The notes below the pieces were generated by a model. That model did no database searches, was not told where the DNA came from, and saw only the letters and a list, made by a program, of their open reading frames with translations. A program made the translations under genes and the position numbers. This document shows, piece by piece, positions 53,720 to 62,098 of a stretch of 64,000 nt of DNA (positions within the stretch are counted from its first letter, which is position 1; every line of letters starts with the position of its first letter). This DNA comes from Bin5 sp965204705 (lineage in GTDB: Bacteria; Chloroflexota; Anaerolineae; Caldilineales; Caldilineaceae), in assembly GCA_965204705.1 (NCBI GenBank), contig OZ242006.1:3038001-3102000 (forward strand), read 5' to 3'.

Positions 53720-54121
53720 ATGTGGGTAACAGTTGCGCTGACCTTTTTGGTGGGCATCGCGGGGGTGGGTTATGTCATCTGGCCACTTTTTGGCCGGACG
53801 CGAACCGTGATCTCGACAGAGGGAGAGGAGCTGGCCGACCTGCTGACGCGCAAGGAAGTCGCGTTGGAGGCGATAAGAGAACTAGAGTTTGATCACAGCG
53901 TCGGAAAGATCGAGGACGCGGACTTTGAGCGGTTCAACCGAATACTTCGGCTTCGAGCGATCAGGCTGATAGAGCGAATCGACGCTGAGTTTGGAGGCGC
54001 CGATGGATTGGGCCCTCAGGCAGTTCAGTTTGATGAATCGCTGGAGCTTGAAATATCGAACCGGCGAAGGGTTGAGGAAGAGAACCCCGATGAAGGCAGC
54101 AGTCGTCTTTCGCAAAAATGA
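53720..54121 (+). CDS. CcmI-like membrane protein
   Basis: 133-residue protein with one N-terminal transmembrane helix (VTVALTFLVGIAGVGYVIWPLF) and a charged cytoplasmic helix region. The segment LLTRKEVALEAIRELEFDHS, followed by VGKIEDADF, is the helix-turn typical of CcmI/CycH N-terminal domains, which help present apocytochrome c to the haem lyase. The tetratricopeptide domain of full CcmI is missing, as is common outside Proteobacteria. Its position behind ccmF supports the call. The last 32 bases overlap the start of the dehydrogenase gene. Confidence 0.72.
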   Translation: MWVTVALTFLVGIAGVGYVIWPLFGRTRTVISTEGEELADLLTRKEVALEAIRELEFDHSVGKIEDADFERFNRILRLRAIRLIERIDAEFGGADGLGPQAVQFDESLELEISNRRRVEEENPDEGSSRLSQK

Positions 54122-55127
54122 GATTCGAATCGCTAACGTGCCCCGGCCCAAAGCCGGTAGCGGAGAGGTCGTTGTCAAGGTCAGAGCATCCGGTATTTGT
54201 GCAACCGATGTCAAGATCCTGGGGGGGTCCGGGACTCCGGCCGAACTGCCGGCAATCTTGGGGCATGAAGTTGCCGGAACGATCCTTGAGTTGGGACCGG
54301 GGACAGAGGAGGCAGGACTGCGAATCGGGCAGCGGGTGGCTGTCTATCCGATTGCGGCATGCGGCGAATGTTTATACTGCCGGCAAGGTCGAAACAGCCT
54401 CTGTCTAAGTGAGCATGGCCTGGGCCATGGAGACGACGGCGGCTTTGCGGAGTATGTGAGGATCCCAGCTGAGGTTGTACGGTTGGGGGGTGTGATTGAC
54501 ATCGGTGACATGCCATTCGACCTGGCGGCGATGATAGAGCCGACCTCCTGTTGCATTGCAGCGGCCGAGCAGTGTGGGACAAAGTCGGGGCACACGGTGG
54601 TTGTGGTTGGTGTGGGTCCGCTGGGGCTGCTGCATACAGTTGTATCGACGGCCTTGGGAGCCAAAGTCATCTGCGTGGATGTGAACGAGGACCGGCTGGC
54701 CAAAGCGTTGAATCTGGGCGCGAAGCGGGCGGTCAATCCTGAAAAGGAAGACGCAGAAGAGGCTGTAGGAGAGATGACCGGTGTGGGCGCCGACGTTGTC
54801 ATTGCAGCCGTCGGCTTCCCTCAAGTGATGGAGAGCTATTTTCCACTGGTTAGAAATGGCGGGGTCTTCAACATTTTTGGCGGTACACCGCGCGGAGAGA
54901 TGATGACAGTTGACCCTCGCTGGATTCACTACGGAGAGATCATATTGACCGGGACGTTTGCCTCGTCGGTGAAGCAGTTCCACAGGGCGTTCCGCTTTGT
55001 GCGGGAGCATGCTGAGGAAATCGAGGCTGTGATTTCGACAAGATGCGGGCTGGACGACATACTGTCGGCGGTGCGGCGCGTCCAGAGGGGCGAGGGGACG
55101 AAGTCGGTCCTCTTGTTTCCGGAGTGA
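54090..55127 (+). CDS. Zinc-dependent alcohol dehydrogenase family protein (MDR)
   Basis: Medium-chain dehydrogenase/reductase of 345 residues. Catalytic zinc ligands in GICATDVK and GHEVAGTI; structural zinc site with four Cys in CGECLYCRQGRNSLC. Rossmann motif VVVVGVGPLGLLHTVVSTAL and the acidic VDVNEDR suggest NAD preference. The profile resembles sorbitol/threonine-type dehydrogenases. ATG at 54090 with GAGGAAGAGAACCCCG upstream, inside the end of the ccmI-like gene. It is 33 bases before an MBL-fold hydrolase and possibly co-transcribed with it. The substrate is unknown. Confidence 0.9.
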   Translation: MKAAVVFRKNEIRIANVPRPKAGSGEVVVKVRASGICATDVKILGGSGTPAELPAILGHEVAGTILELGPGTEEAGLRIGQRVAVYPIAACGECLYCRQGRNSLCLSEHGLGHGDDGGFAEYVRIPAEVVRLGGVIDIGDMPFDLAAMIEPTSCCIAAAEQCGTKSGHTVVVVGVGPLGLLHTVVSTALGAKVICVDVNEDRLAKALNLGAKRAVNPEKEDAEEAVGEMTGVGADVVIAAVGFPQVMESYFPLVRNGGVFNIFGGTPRGEMMTVDPRWIHYGEIILTGTFASSVKQFHRAFRFVREHAEEIEAVISTRCGLDDILSAVRRVQRGEGTKSVLLFPE

Positions 55128-55160
55128 GCGGACTAGTTCAACGGCTATGAGAGATAAGGT

Positions 55161-55892
55161 ATGAGAATCAAGTGGTATGCACACGCTTGTCTGCGAATTG
55201 AAGGCTACGGCATCAGCATCATAACCGACCCTTATACGCCCCATAAGTCTGGATTCGCGGCGGTGACCGAAACGGCTGATATAGTCGCCCGCAGTTCAGA
55301 TGATGATTCCGCCCACGCCAACGCGGACATGATACCGGGGAATCCGGAAGTCGTAACGGCCACACACATTCTCAGTTTCGAGGGTGAGAATGGTACCGGT
55401 CCTCCCGAGGCTCCGGAGGCTTGGCAAGGAGGTTCGACGTACCTGACACAATGTGGCATCAGATTCAGAGCCATTCCAGCAATGGAGTCGATGCGCGTGA
55501 AGCTGCAGCCGCGCGACAACGCGATGTACTGTTTTGAGGTGGAGGGTATCCGAATCGTTCATTTCGGAGACGTGGGCAACCGTCTGGAGAGTTGGCAGCT
55601 GGAGCAGATGGGAGACGTCGACTTAGCAATCGTCCCCACTGGCGGACCGCCGACTATTGAGCTGCCGGATCTGCACGCCGCCCTTGACACTCTGCGGCCG
55701 GCGGTGACGATTCCGATGCATTTTGAACTGCCCGGATGCAAGTTTCCCACTATGGCGGACGTGAAGGAGTTTACGCAGCGGTATCCGCGGTCGCGTGTGA
55801 GGTGGGCTGAATCGCCGGAAGTCGTGCTCTCGAAAGCTGGCCTGCCGGAGGAACCTGAAGTGTGGGTACTTCAGGCCACCACTGCAGTGTAG
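55161..55892 (+). CDS. MBL-fold metal-dependent hydrolase (UlaG-like)
   Basis: 243-residue metallo-beta-lactamase-fold protein. Opening MRIKWYAHACLRIEGYGISI and DPYTP match the UlaG-like branch; later landmarks are IVHFGDVGN, LAIVPTGGPPTIELPD and PMHFELPGC. The classical H-x-H-x-D-H motif is not present in full (the region reads THILSFEGENG), so the metal site differs from RNase Z-type members or the protein has lost one metal. It follows the alcohol dehydrogenase gene. The reaction is unknown; lactone or phosphodiester hydrolysis is possible. Confidence 0.78.
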   Translation: MRIKWYAHACLRIEGYGISIITDPYTPHKSGFAAVTETADIVARSSDDDSAHANADMIPGNPEVVTATHILSFEGENGTGPPEAPEAWQGGSTYLTQCGIRFRAIPAMESMRVKLQPRDNAMYCFEVEGIRIVHFGDVGNRLESWQLEQMGDVDLAIVPTGGPPTIELPDLHAALDTLRPAVTIPMHFELPGCKFPTMADVKEFTQRYPRSRVRWAESPEVVLSKAGLPEEPEVWVLQATTAV

Positions 55893-55961
55893 CTATTTGC
55901 CAGGCGCAGCACATCGCTCCGAGCGAAAAGCAATTGGCAAAGGCAGCCGAGCCTCGAACAG

Positions 55962-57215
55962 TCAGATTTCCGCTTGCTCCTGAGTCTTTCCACTTGTGGT
56001 CAGAAGCGGTGCGGTCAAGGCACCGATCACGCTGACGACCGCTGCTGCGAAATACAGGCCAGTCAGTCCCATCCCATTGAGAACAAGCCCCAAAAGCCAA
56101 CTCCCCACTCCGATTCCAAGATCGAAAGCCAGATAGAAGCCGGCTGTTGCACGGCCGCGCTGGGCAGACGGCATACGGTCAACGCAGATTGCGATCAAGG
56201 CCGGGTGGCAGATGCCGGAGCCGATACCCATCAGGGCCGCGCTGCCGACGAAGAGGGGCATGCCCGCGGAAGCGGCCAGCCCAGCCAGTCCTATGGCGTT
56301 CACGATCAGTGCAGGCAGAAGCACGCGGCCGCGGTTGACCCGGTCGAGCAGCCGCCCGGTCAGGATACGGGTGGCGATGATGGAGACGCCGTAGACGGCG
56401 TAGGCAGCGCCTACCGATGCGAGTTCTCTTCGTTCAGCCAGCAACGGCAAAAAGGCAAAGAGCGCGCCAAAGCTGATGCCGAAGAGTACGGTCGTGAGCA
56501 TTGGGCCGCGTAAGGGCCTGGGGAGCGAGAATATCTGGGAGGGACGGAATCCTCCGCTGGGGTGTCTGTCGGCCTGGGGGATGACCCACCAGACGAGTGC
56601 ACCAGCCAACAGAGACAGAACCGAACTCAGGAAGAATGCGCTGTGGCCGATGCCGCGGCCCCAGATCGGGCACGGAACGTCGATGGCGCCGGAAGGTTCG
56701 ACCGTTTGCGTACACCAGGTAGGGCAGGGAGAGGTTGGGCAGGAGAACAGGGGGGTCAGAAAATCAAGGCCGGCGCTGACCGCAGCAGGGGTGAGGGTGA
56801 TGGCGACATTGGCGGCGGCGCCGAAAAGGGCGAGGGCTGCTCCTCTGCGTTGCGGTTCGGCAAGGTCGGCGACTAAGGCAGTCGCTGCGGTGGTGAAGGT
56901 GACGTAACCGGCGGCCTGCAGTACGCGCAGTCCGAAGACCAGCACGGGGTTGTATGTGAAGCTCATCAGGGCCGCGCCAGCTGCCAGGGCGGCTGTTCCG
57001 AACAGGATTACCGGACGGCTGCCCAGACTGTCGCTTACGGCGCCAGTCAAGGGTCGCCCAACCAGGGAGGCAACACCAAAGGCGCCCAGGACCAAGCCGA
57101 TTTGCCAGTCGGGCAGTCCGGCAGCCTCCAGGTAGAGGGGAATCGGTACGAGGAGGGCGTAGAAGGCGGCGAAGAACAGCAGAGCAGCCGACCAGACCGC
57201 CCAGTACCGGCTCAC
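55962..57215 (-). CDS. Major facilitator superfamily transporter in arsenic cluster
   Basis: 417-residue membrane protein with about 12 hydrophobic helices. The motif between helices 2 and 3, SLVGRPLTGAVSDSLGSRPV, is the MFS A-motif (G-x-x-x-D-x-x-G-x-R-P), and AYAVYGVSIIATRILTGRLLDRVNRGRVL is its second-half counterpart. It begins 2 bases after the arsM stop, so it is the third gene of an arsR-arsM-MFS unit. Efflux of a methylated or inorganic arsenical is likely from context; it is not a member of the ACR3 or ArsB families. A Cys-rich loop (SCPTSPCPTWCTQTV, about residues 158-172) might bind arsenic. Confidence 0.83.
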   Translation of the reverse strand: MSRYWAVWSAALLFFAAFYALLVPIPLYLEAAGLPDWQIGLVLGAFGVASLVGRPLTGAVSDSLGSRPVILFGTAALAAGAALMSFTYNPVLVFGLRVLQAAGYVTFTTAATALVADLAEPQRRGAALALFGAAANVAITLTPAAVSAGLDFLTPLFSCPTSPCPTWCTQTVEPSGAIDVPCPIWGRGIGHSAFFLSSVLSLLAGALVWWVIPQADRHPSGGFRPSQIFSLPRPLRGPMLTTVLFGISFGALFAFLPLLAERRELASVGAAYAVYGVSIIATRILTGRLLDRVNRGRVLLPALIVNAIGLAGLAASAGMPLFVGSAALMGIGSGICHPALIAICVDRMPSAQRGRATAGFYLAFDLGIGVGSWLLGLVLNGMGLTGLYFAAAVVSVIGALTAPLLTTSGKTQEQAEI

Positions 57216-57217
57216 TG

Positions 57218-58111
57218 TCAGGGCTTTCGCGCTTGGATGCTGCTGCCAGTGAAGCGCTGCAGCAGGTCCTGCAGCATGTTCGGACTCAGATTAGTGAGCG
57301 CTGACGGCAACTCGCCGTTGAAGTCGGCTTCGGTATAGCGCTGTTCGATGGTTATTTCGATTTCGCGGAAACCGGCGGCCTGAAGCAATTCGGTGAATTC
57401 GCTGATGGTCAACGCTCCGGCAATGCAACCTGCCCAACTGAGTCCGGCCCTAATTTGTTCTTCGCTCACCGGCATGCCGGAAAGATCTCCATCAACGACT
57501 ATATCCGAAATCGCGACCCGCCCTCCCGGTTTTAGCACGCGGAAGGCCTCGTTAAGGACTTTTCCTTTGTCGGTAGTAAGATTCACAACGCAGTTTGAGA
57601 TAACCACGTCGACGGTATCGTCAGGAAGGGGGAGGTCTTCCAGGTCTCCCTTGCGAAACTCCACATTGGTCGCTCCGATCTTGCCGGCGTTGCGGCGGGC
57701 CAGTTCAAGCATGCTGTCGTTCATGTCGACACCGTAGGCGTAGCCTGAGTCGCCAATCTGGCGTGCCGCGAGCAGGACGTCCAGGCCGCCGCCGGAGCCG
57801 AGGTCGAGGACGGTTTCACCGGGCGTCAAAGAGGCGATAGCGTTGGGATTGCCGCAGCCGCGGCTGCTGTTGACGGCGGAATCGGGCAGCTGGCTCAGGT
57901 CTTCGAGTGCGTAGAACTCGCTGCCGCAGCAGTTTTGACTGCCGTTGCCGCTAAGTTGCAGTTCGGCGACGTTGCCGTAGTAGGACTGGACCTCGGCGCG
58001 GATGGCCTCGGGGTCGTCGGGCGGCGCCGACCGCCGCTCGGCGGTTGCTCCGCAACGGTCAAATGTCTGTAGCTCAACAGATGTCTGTAAGACTTCAGAT
58101 TGTGTTGGCAC
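57218..58111 (-). CDS. arsM: Arsenite S-adenosylmethionine methyltransferase
   Basis: Methylates As(III) to mono- and dimethylated forms; 297 residues. The SAM-binding motif LDLGSGGGLDVLLAA, the post-motif VDMNDSMLELA, and the conserved arsenic-binding pair C174 (NCVVNL) and C229 (WAGCIAGAL) identify ArsM. Two further Cys, C61-C62 (NCCGS), lie where a third conserved thiolate is expected. The GTG start follows TAGGAGAAAACACGC and overlaps the end of arsR by 17 bases. The C-terminal region (about 240-297) is the usual small domain. It is regulated with arsR from the operator upstream. Confidence 0.95.
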   Translation of the reverse strand: MPTQSEVLQTSVELQTFDRCGATAERRSAPPDDPEAIRAEVQSYYGNVAELQLSGNGSQNCCGSEFYALEDLSQLPDSAVNSSRGCGNPNAIASLTPGETVLDLGSGGGLDVLLAARQIGDSGYAYGVDMNDSMLELARRNAGKIGATNVEFRKGDLEDLPLPDDTVDVVISNCVVNLTTDKGKVLNEAFRVLKPGGRVAISDIVVDGDLSGMPVSEEQIRAGLSWAGCIAGALTISEFTELLQAAGFREIEITIEQRYTEADFNGELPSALTNLSPNMLQDLLQRFTGSSIQARKP

Positions 58112-58508
58112 GCGTGTTTTCTCCTAGTTTATAAATGATCGAAGTCACAAAAGAATTCAGCGGCTCCACACCTTCTTTTCTGACTGAATAGTAGATCCAT
58201 GTGCCGCGCCGTTCGCTATTGACGAGCCCTGCCTTGCGGAGCAAGCGCAAATGGTGGGAAATCGTGGGCTGCGAGAGAGTGAAACGGGATTCGATATGGC
58301 AGACGCACATGGGTTTTGACTGTCGAGACAGCAGCTCGAGGATGCTTACACGCACAGGATGGCTGACGGCTTTGAACGCCAATGCAATTGTTTCTGCGTT
58401 GGTATCGCCATCGGGCTCAACTTCAGAGATTTTACTTCCTGGCGCTGTTAACCGGCCAGGATATTCTGGGCCCTTGGAACTGCTGACTGTTGAAAGCTGA
58501 GTTTCCAT
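58095..58508 (-). CDS. arsR: ArsR/SmtB-family metalloregulator
   Basis: Winged-helix repressor of 137 residues. Recognition helix region RFTLSQPTISHHLRLLRKAG, wing RRGTWIYYSV, and a C68-V-C70-H motif at the DNA-binding helix (SKPMCVCHIE), the classical As(III)/Sb(III) site of ArsR. The N-terminal 38 residues are unconserved; ATG at 58508 follows GGAAAGAAGAAG, while an ATG at 58547 is a less likely start. It is followed by arsM and an MFS gene. A perfect palindrome overlapping its promoter suggests autoregulation, released when As(III) binds. Confidence 0.95.
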   Translation of the reverse strand: METQLSTVSSSKGPEYPGRLTAPGSKISEVEPDGDTNAETIALAFKAVSHPVRVSILELLSRQSKPMCVCHIESRFTLSQPTISHHLRLLRKAGLVNSERRGTWIYYSVRKEGVEPLNSFVTSIIYKLGENTRANTI

Positions 58509-58600
58509 CTTCTTCTTTCCACCTTGCCCGATGTCTTCCTGACCCATCTACCACCAAGACGGAAGGAAGAAAAGTAGGTACAATCGATCGCCTTCTCTTT

Positions 58601-58632
58601 ATTCTACCCCTATATTGACATTTGTCAATATA
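58601..58632 (-). promoter_or_regulatory. arsR promoter with overlapping ArsR operator
   Basis: Palindrome TATATTGACA-TT-TGTCAATATA (58611-58632): two perfect 10-base arms. On the minus strand it contains the -35 TTGACA (58628-58623), followed by a 16-base spacer and -10 TAGAAT (58606-58601). A repressor bound here would cover the -35. The leader to the arsR start is about 90 bases. Confidence 0.85.
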
Positions 58633-58714
58633 ACCCATTGGGAGAGTGTGGTTCATATTCTGGGGGAGAAAGGGACAGGTAAAGAATTCATGCCAGCGGT
58701 GTTTGGAAATAGTT

Positions 58715-59047
58715 GCCGGCCATTTATTGGGAGGCACTGAGCAGGTACAAGATCTGCCCCTACGGTTGTCACAGCCGACGGCTTCGCGGCACGACTTGGG
58801 CGGGAGACAGGTGGCACAGACAATACGCCGGCGACGCGGCGCCAACGTGGCATGGTGTAGGGGGGCGTTGCGGGGGGGTCCCCCCGCACAAGGGAGGGCC
58901 GAAGGCCCGACCGCACAGAACTGCAGTGGTCAGTGATCAGTAAACAGTGGTCAGTGGCGACGGCAGTTGCGCTGATCGGGGACGCGAATTGGCTTTAGCT
59001 TAGGTGTTACCACAGTTGTACCAAAGTTCACCCCCAATCTGGACTGC
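58715..59047. mobile_element. MITE-like repeat element, copy B (333 bp)
   Basis: Same element as 17166-17497 in the same orientation and almost the same length. It starts GCCGGCC (degenerate end) and ends GGACTGC. Internal palindromes are kept: the ACAAG hairpin (GCAGGT-ACAAG-ATCTGC with one G-T pair), the G-run/C-run palindrome and GGGCC-GAA-GGCCC. No flanking direct repeat is visible, so this copy may be older. It lies between the ars promoter and xseA, about 58 bases before the xseA start. Confidence 0.72.
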
Positions 59048-59104
59048 GCCCTGAATCAGTGATTCCTGTGGAATCCGCTTGAGAACGTGTTAAAATCGTG
59101 GGCT

Positions 59105-60418
59105 ATGAATCCACTAACGATTACGCAACTGACGTCGCACGTAACTTCATTGTTTGAGCAAGACGAATTGCTCCGGGATGTATGGGTCCTGGCGGAAGTC
59201 AGCCGATGGACTAAGGCGGCCAGCGGGCACATTTACTTCAGCATGAAGGATAGCGGCGCGGTCATCAGCGGCGTGATGTGGCGGGGCAACGCGCACCGTC
59301 ATTCCTGGCTTCCGGGGGAAGGCGACCAGGTTCTGGCACATGGGTATGTCGGCGTTTACCCCGAGCGGGGCCAGTATCAGTTCTACGCGGACGAGGTACG
59401 GCCCGCCGGCCGTGGACAGCTATACGCGCAGTTTGAAGCGCTCAAGGAGAGGCTTGCGGCAGAAGGACTTTTCGAGGCTGCACGCAAGCGGCCAATCGCG
59501 GAGAAGCCGCGGCAGTTAGGCATTGTCACGAGCCAGAGCGCGGCCGCGTTTCAGGACGTCTTGCGCGTACTTGGCCAGCGCTGGCCTCTGGCTGAGGCTG
59601 TACTGTTTCCGACGCAGGTTCAGGGGGCTGAGGCGCCGGGGCAGATCGCGGCCGCTCTCGCCGCTGCGAATAGATTCACGGGCGCGGCGGGCTCCCTCGG
59701 CACTTTTCCCCAAGACGAAAGTACTGGATTGCCTCTATGGTCCGCTGCCAACGGGCACAATGGTTCCGATGCAGCGGAGGAAAAGGTCGAACGGAGCGAG
59801 AGAAACCTGGACACGATCCTGCTTGTCCGAGGGGGCGGTTCGATAGAGGACCTGTGGGCGTTCAACGAGGAGGTCGTGGCCTACGCCATCGCGCAGAGCA
59901 GAGTGCCGGTCTTGACCGGTATCGGCCATGAGACCGATTTCACTATCGCTGATTTCGTCGCCGACCTGCGGGCTCCGACCCCGACGGGCGCGGCTGTGGC
60001 TGCGACGCCGGACCGCTGGGAGATGCTGCAGGATATCAGGCAGACGGAGGTGTGGTTGCTTCGCGGCGCTGCGGGGACCGTTTCTGACAGGTTGGGTCAG
60101 CTGGAAGAGCTGCGGCGCCGGCTGTTGCGCAGCGCGCCGCTGCGGCAGATTGATCTTGCGAGACAGCGGTTGGATGAGGCCGACGACCGACTTCGGCGCG
60201 TTGTGGCGGTTGAGCTTCGCCGCAAGAAGGAGCAACTGGCCTCCGCGGGCGCCCGTCTGGAAGGGTTAAATCCAGCAGCTGTGCTTTCACGAGGGTACAG
60301 TATTGTGCAAAGGGGCGACGGGTCGGTAGTCAGCGCACCCGGGCAGACGACAATTGGAGAGCGACTATCGGTTCGTTCAGCGGGCGGAGACTACCCAGTA
60401 ACCCGCGAGAACGGCTGA
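59105..60418 (+). CDS. xseA: Exodeoxyribonuclease VII large subunit
   Basis: Catalytic subunit of exonuclease VII, which degrades single-stranded DNA from both ends; about 437 residues. OB-fold domain (LTSHVTSLFEQDELLRDVWV; FSMKDSGAVISGVMW), catalytic domain with QLGIVTSQSAAAFQDVL, LLVRGGGSIEDLWAFNEE and GIGHETDFTIADFVADLRAP, then a long helical region and a C-terminal LSRGYSIVQ strand. A TAAAAT -10-like hexamer at 59091-59096 lies so close to the ATG that the mRNA may be leaderless; a GTG at 59087 is an alternative start. The small subunit gene xseB does not follow. Confidence 0.94.
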   Translation: MNPLTITQLTSHVTSLFEQDELLRDVWVLAEVSRWTKAASGHIYFSMKDSGAVISGVMWRGNAHRHSWLPGEGDQVLAHGYVGVYPERGQYQFYADEVRPAGRGQLYAQFEALKERLAAEGLFEAARKRPIAEKPRQLGIVTSQSAAAFQDVLRVLGQRWPLAEAVLFPTQVQGAEAPGQIAAALAAANRFTGAAGSLGTFPQDESTGLPLWSAANGHNGSDAAEEKVERSERNLDTILLVRGGGSIEDLWAFNEEVVAYAIAQSRVPVLTGIGHETDFTIADFVADLRAPTPTGAAVAATPDRWEMLQDIRQTEVWLLRGAAGTVSDRLGQLEELRRRLLRSAPLRQIDLARQRLDEADDRLRRVVAVELRRKKEQLASAGARLEGLNPAAVLSRGYSIVQRGDGSVVSAPGQTTIGERLSVRSAGGDYPVTRENG

Positions 60419-60522
60419 AACACAGCGGGCCCCCAGAGTTCCGCCAGTAGAAGTGGGACGGTTTCAGAACCACCCTTCAGTCTGACAGAAGCCCGGCAAA
60501 ACACATTGCGGATTCAATCTGG

Positions 60523-61905
60523 CTACGACAACGACCCGCGCAGTGCCTCGATCGCGGGGTCGATCTCCTCGATTTTCCCGTATTCTTCATCCCAGAAAAC
60601 CTGGCTGGCCATGCGATCGATCAGTTTGTTGCTGTAGCCGAAGCGTGTCCACAGGTCACGTTTCATATAGTGGAGACGGTCGTGTTCGTCGCGCCGATTA
60701 AGGTCGATGATCTCGCCGATCGATGCTCCCAGGAATACGGCTTTGGCCCAGGCCTCCAGTGTGTCCTCGTCCGGCTTTCCGCCGTGACGCGCGTAGAGGT
60801 CGGCGCTGACGGAAGGATAGCGGTCGTAACTGTCGGTGGCGATAGTGACGACGTTGTCCTGCGGGCCCAGACCTAGGTATTTTGCGGTCTTGATGGCGCC
60901 GATTATGTTGCAGATGCAACTTGGGCCGAACTTGCCCCGCAACGCTTGCGCTTCCTGACTCTTCAAGCCAAGGCGGTTAACGAGAGCCTCCGTCCCCGAT
61001 TGAGCCACCTCCATACCTTGGACGGTCTCCTCGTCGTTGACGAGCATGAGGAGATCGGTGTTGTAGACGTTGTGAATCAGCGTAACCATCTTGTCGCCGA
61101 TGCCCTCGATGCGGTGCTGTCCCTGGCCGCCGTCGGAAAGGGTCGAGCACTGGCGCGGTTCGAGGGCGACGATACGGGCATCGGCGTAGCGCGATTTGAT
61201 ATGGTCACCAGCCGCGAGCGTGCCGGCGCTGCCGGGAGCGCTGACGAAGGCGGCAACCTGGCCGTTGCCTACACTGGCGGCGGCCTTTTCGACGGCGTCG
61301 CCGGTGACGTGACGGTGGAAGCGGTAGTTGGGCATCAATTCGAACTGCGCGAGGACCACATACAGCTCTGGCTTGCTGACATACTCGCTGTGCGTGCGCT
61401 CCAGTGTCAGGATTACATCTGATTCGGTACCGGGCGTGAGGTCCAGTTCGCCGCCGTACTTGCGGATGCGTTCGTAGCGTTCCTGGCTCATCGTGTCGGG
61501 CATGACGACGACGGCCTGGTAGCCCTTCAAGGCGCTGACGTAGGCTGTGCCAATGCCGAAATTGCCAGTGCTGGGACCGATGATCCTGCGGTCGCCCGGT
61601 TTCAGGCCGTTAAGCACTTCTGCTTCAGCCAGGGTCGTGTATGCAGGGCCTACCTTCATCGAACCGCTGGGAAAGTTACGTCCGCTGAGAACGATGATAT
61701 TGGCTTGAACGCCGGTCAACTCTTTCGGCAGGACGATGTGCTCCACATCTGTGCCGGTGTTCTTCCAGTTGATATTGAAAAGATTGAGCGGGCCCAGTTC
61801 GTTCGAAGTCGCTAAGTTTGACACTTCACTACGCAGGCCGTCCGGCAGCAACGTCGGGTCGCGCATTTCGGCGTAAGTTGGGCCAGGAACGATCGGTCGG
61901 GTCAC
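60523..61905 (-). CDS. PLP-dependent enzyme of the cysteine synthase/cystathionine beta-synthase superfamily
   Basis: Fold-type II pyridoxal-phosphate enzyme of about 460 residues. The PLP lysine lies in FPSGSMKVGPAY, and the phosphate-binding Gly-rich stretch is in APGSAGTLAAGDHIKS. IIGPSTGNFGIGTAYV matches the asparagine loop of cysteine synthases. A C-terminal extension of about 120 residues (from GQPQDN-like region to the end) is longer than in CysK. The GTG start at 61905 follows GAGGGAGAATCTGCT; the frame is open further upstream. The reaction cannot be fixed: a threonine synthase fragment ends the window nearby, so amino-acid metabolism is plausible. Confidence 0.83.
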   Translation of the reverse strand: MTRPIVPGPTYAEMRDPTLLPDGLRSEVSNLATSNELGPLNLFNINWKNTGTDVEHIVLPKELTGVQANIIVLSGRNFPSGSMKVGPAYTTLAEAEVLNGLKPGDRRIIGPSTGNFGIGTAYVSALKGYQAVVVMPDTMSQERYERIRKYGGELDLTPGTESDVILTLERTHSEYVSKPELYVVLAQFELMPNYRFHRHVTGDAVEKAAASVGNGQVAAFVSAPGSAGTLAAGDHIKSRYADARIVALEPRQCSTLSDGGQGQHRIEGIGDKMVTLIHNVYNTDLLMLVNDEETVQGMEVAQSGTEALVNRLGLKSQEAQALRGKFGPSCICNIIGAIKTAKYLGLGPQDNVVTIATDSYDRYPSVSADLYARHGGKPDEDTLEAWAKAVFLGASIGEIIDLNRRDEHDRLHYMKRDLWTRFGYSNKLIDRMASQVFWDEEYGKIEEIDPAIEALRGSLS

Positions 61906-62098
61906 AGCAGATTCTCCCTCGGGTTCAGAACAAAGCGCGTCGGCCCATTCAGGGCCGTGCAAACAGCTTTGCAATCGTAACAGATAGGCTGGTCTCTGGC
62001 GAACCTGGAGGGGCAATGTGCGCCAAATGCGGCACTAAAAGCATGGGAGCCGGCAGCCCAGGAAAGAAAGAGCTGTACATGCCCGCCGACGAGTTTCT

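Noticed and set aside
58615..58650. Divergent promoter from the ars palindrome toward the plus strand
   Set aside because: The plus-strand TTGACA has no acceptable -10 at 16-18 bases and no gene follows before the MITE-like element.
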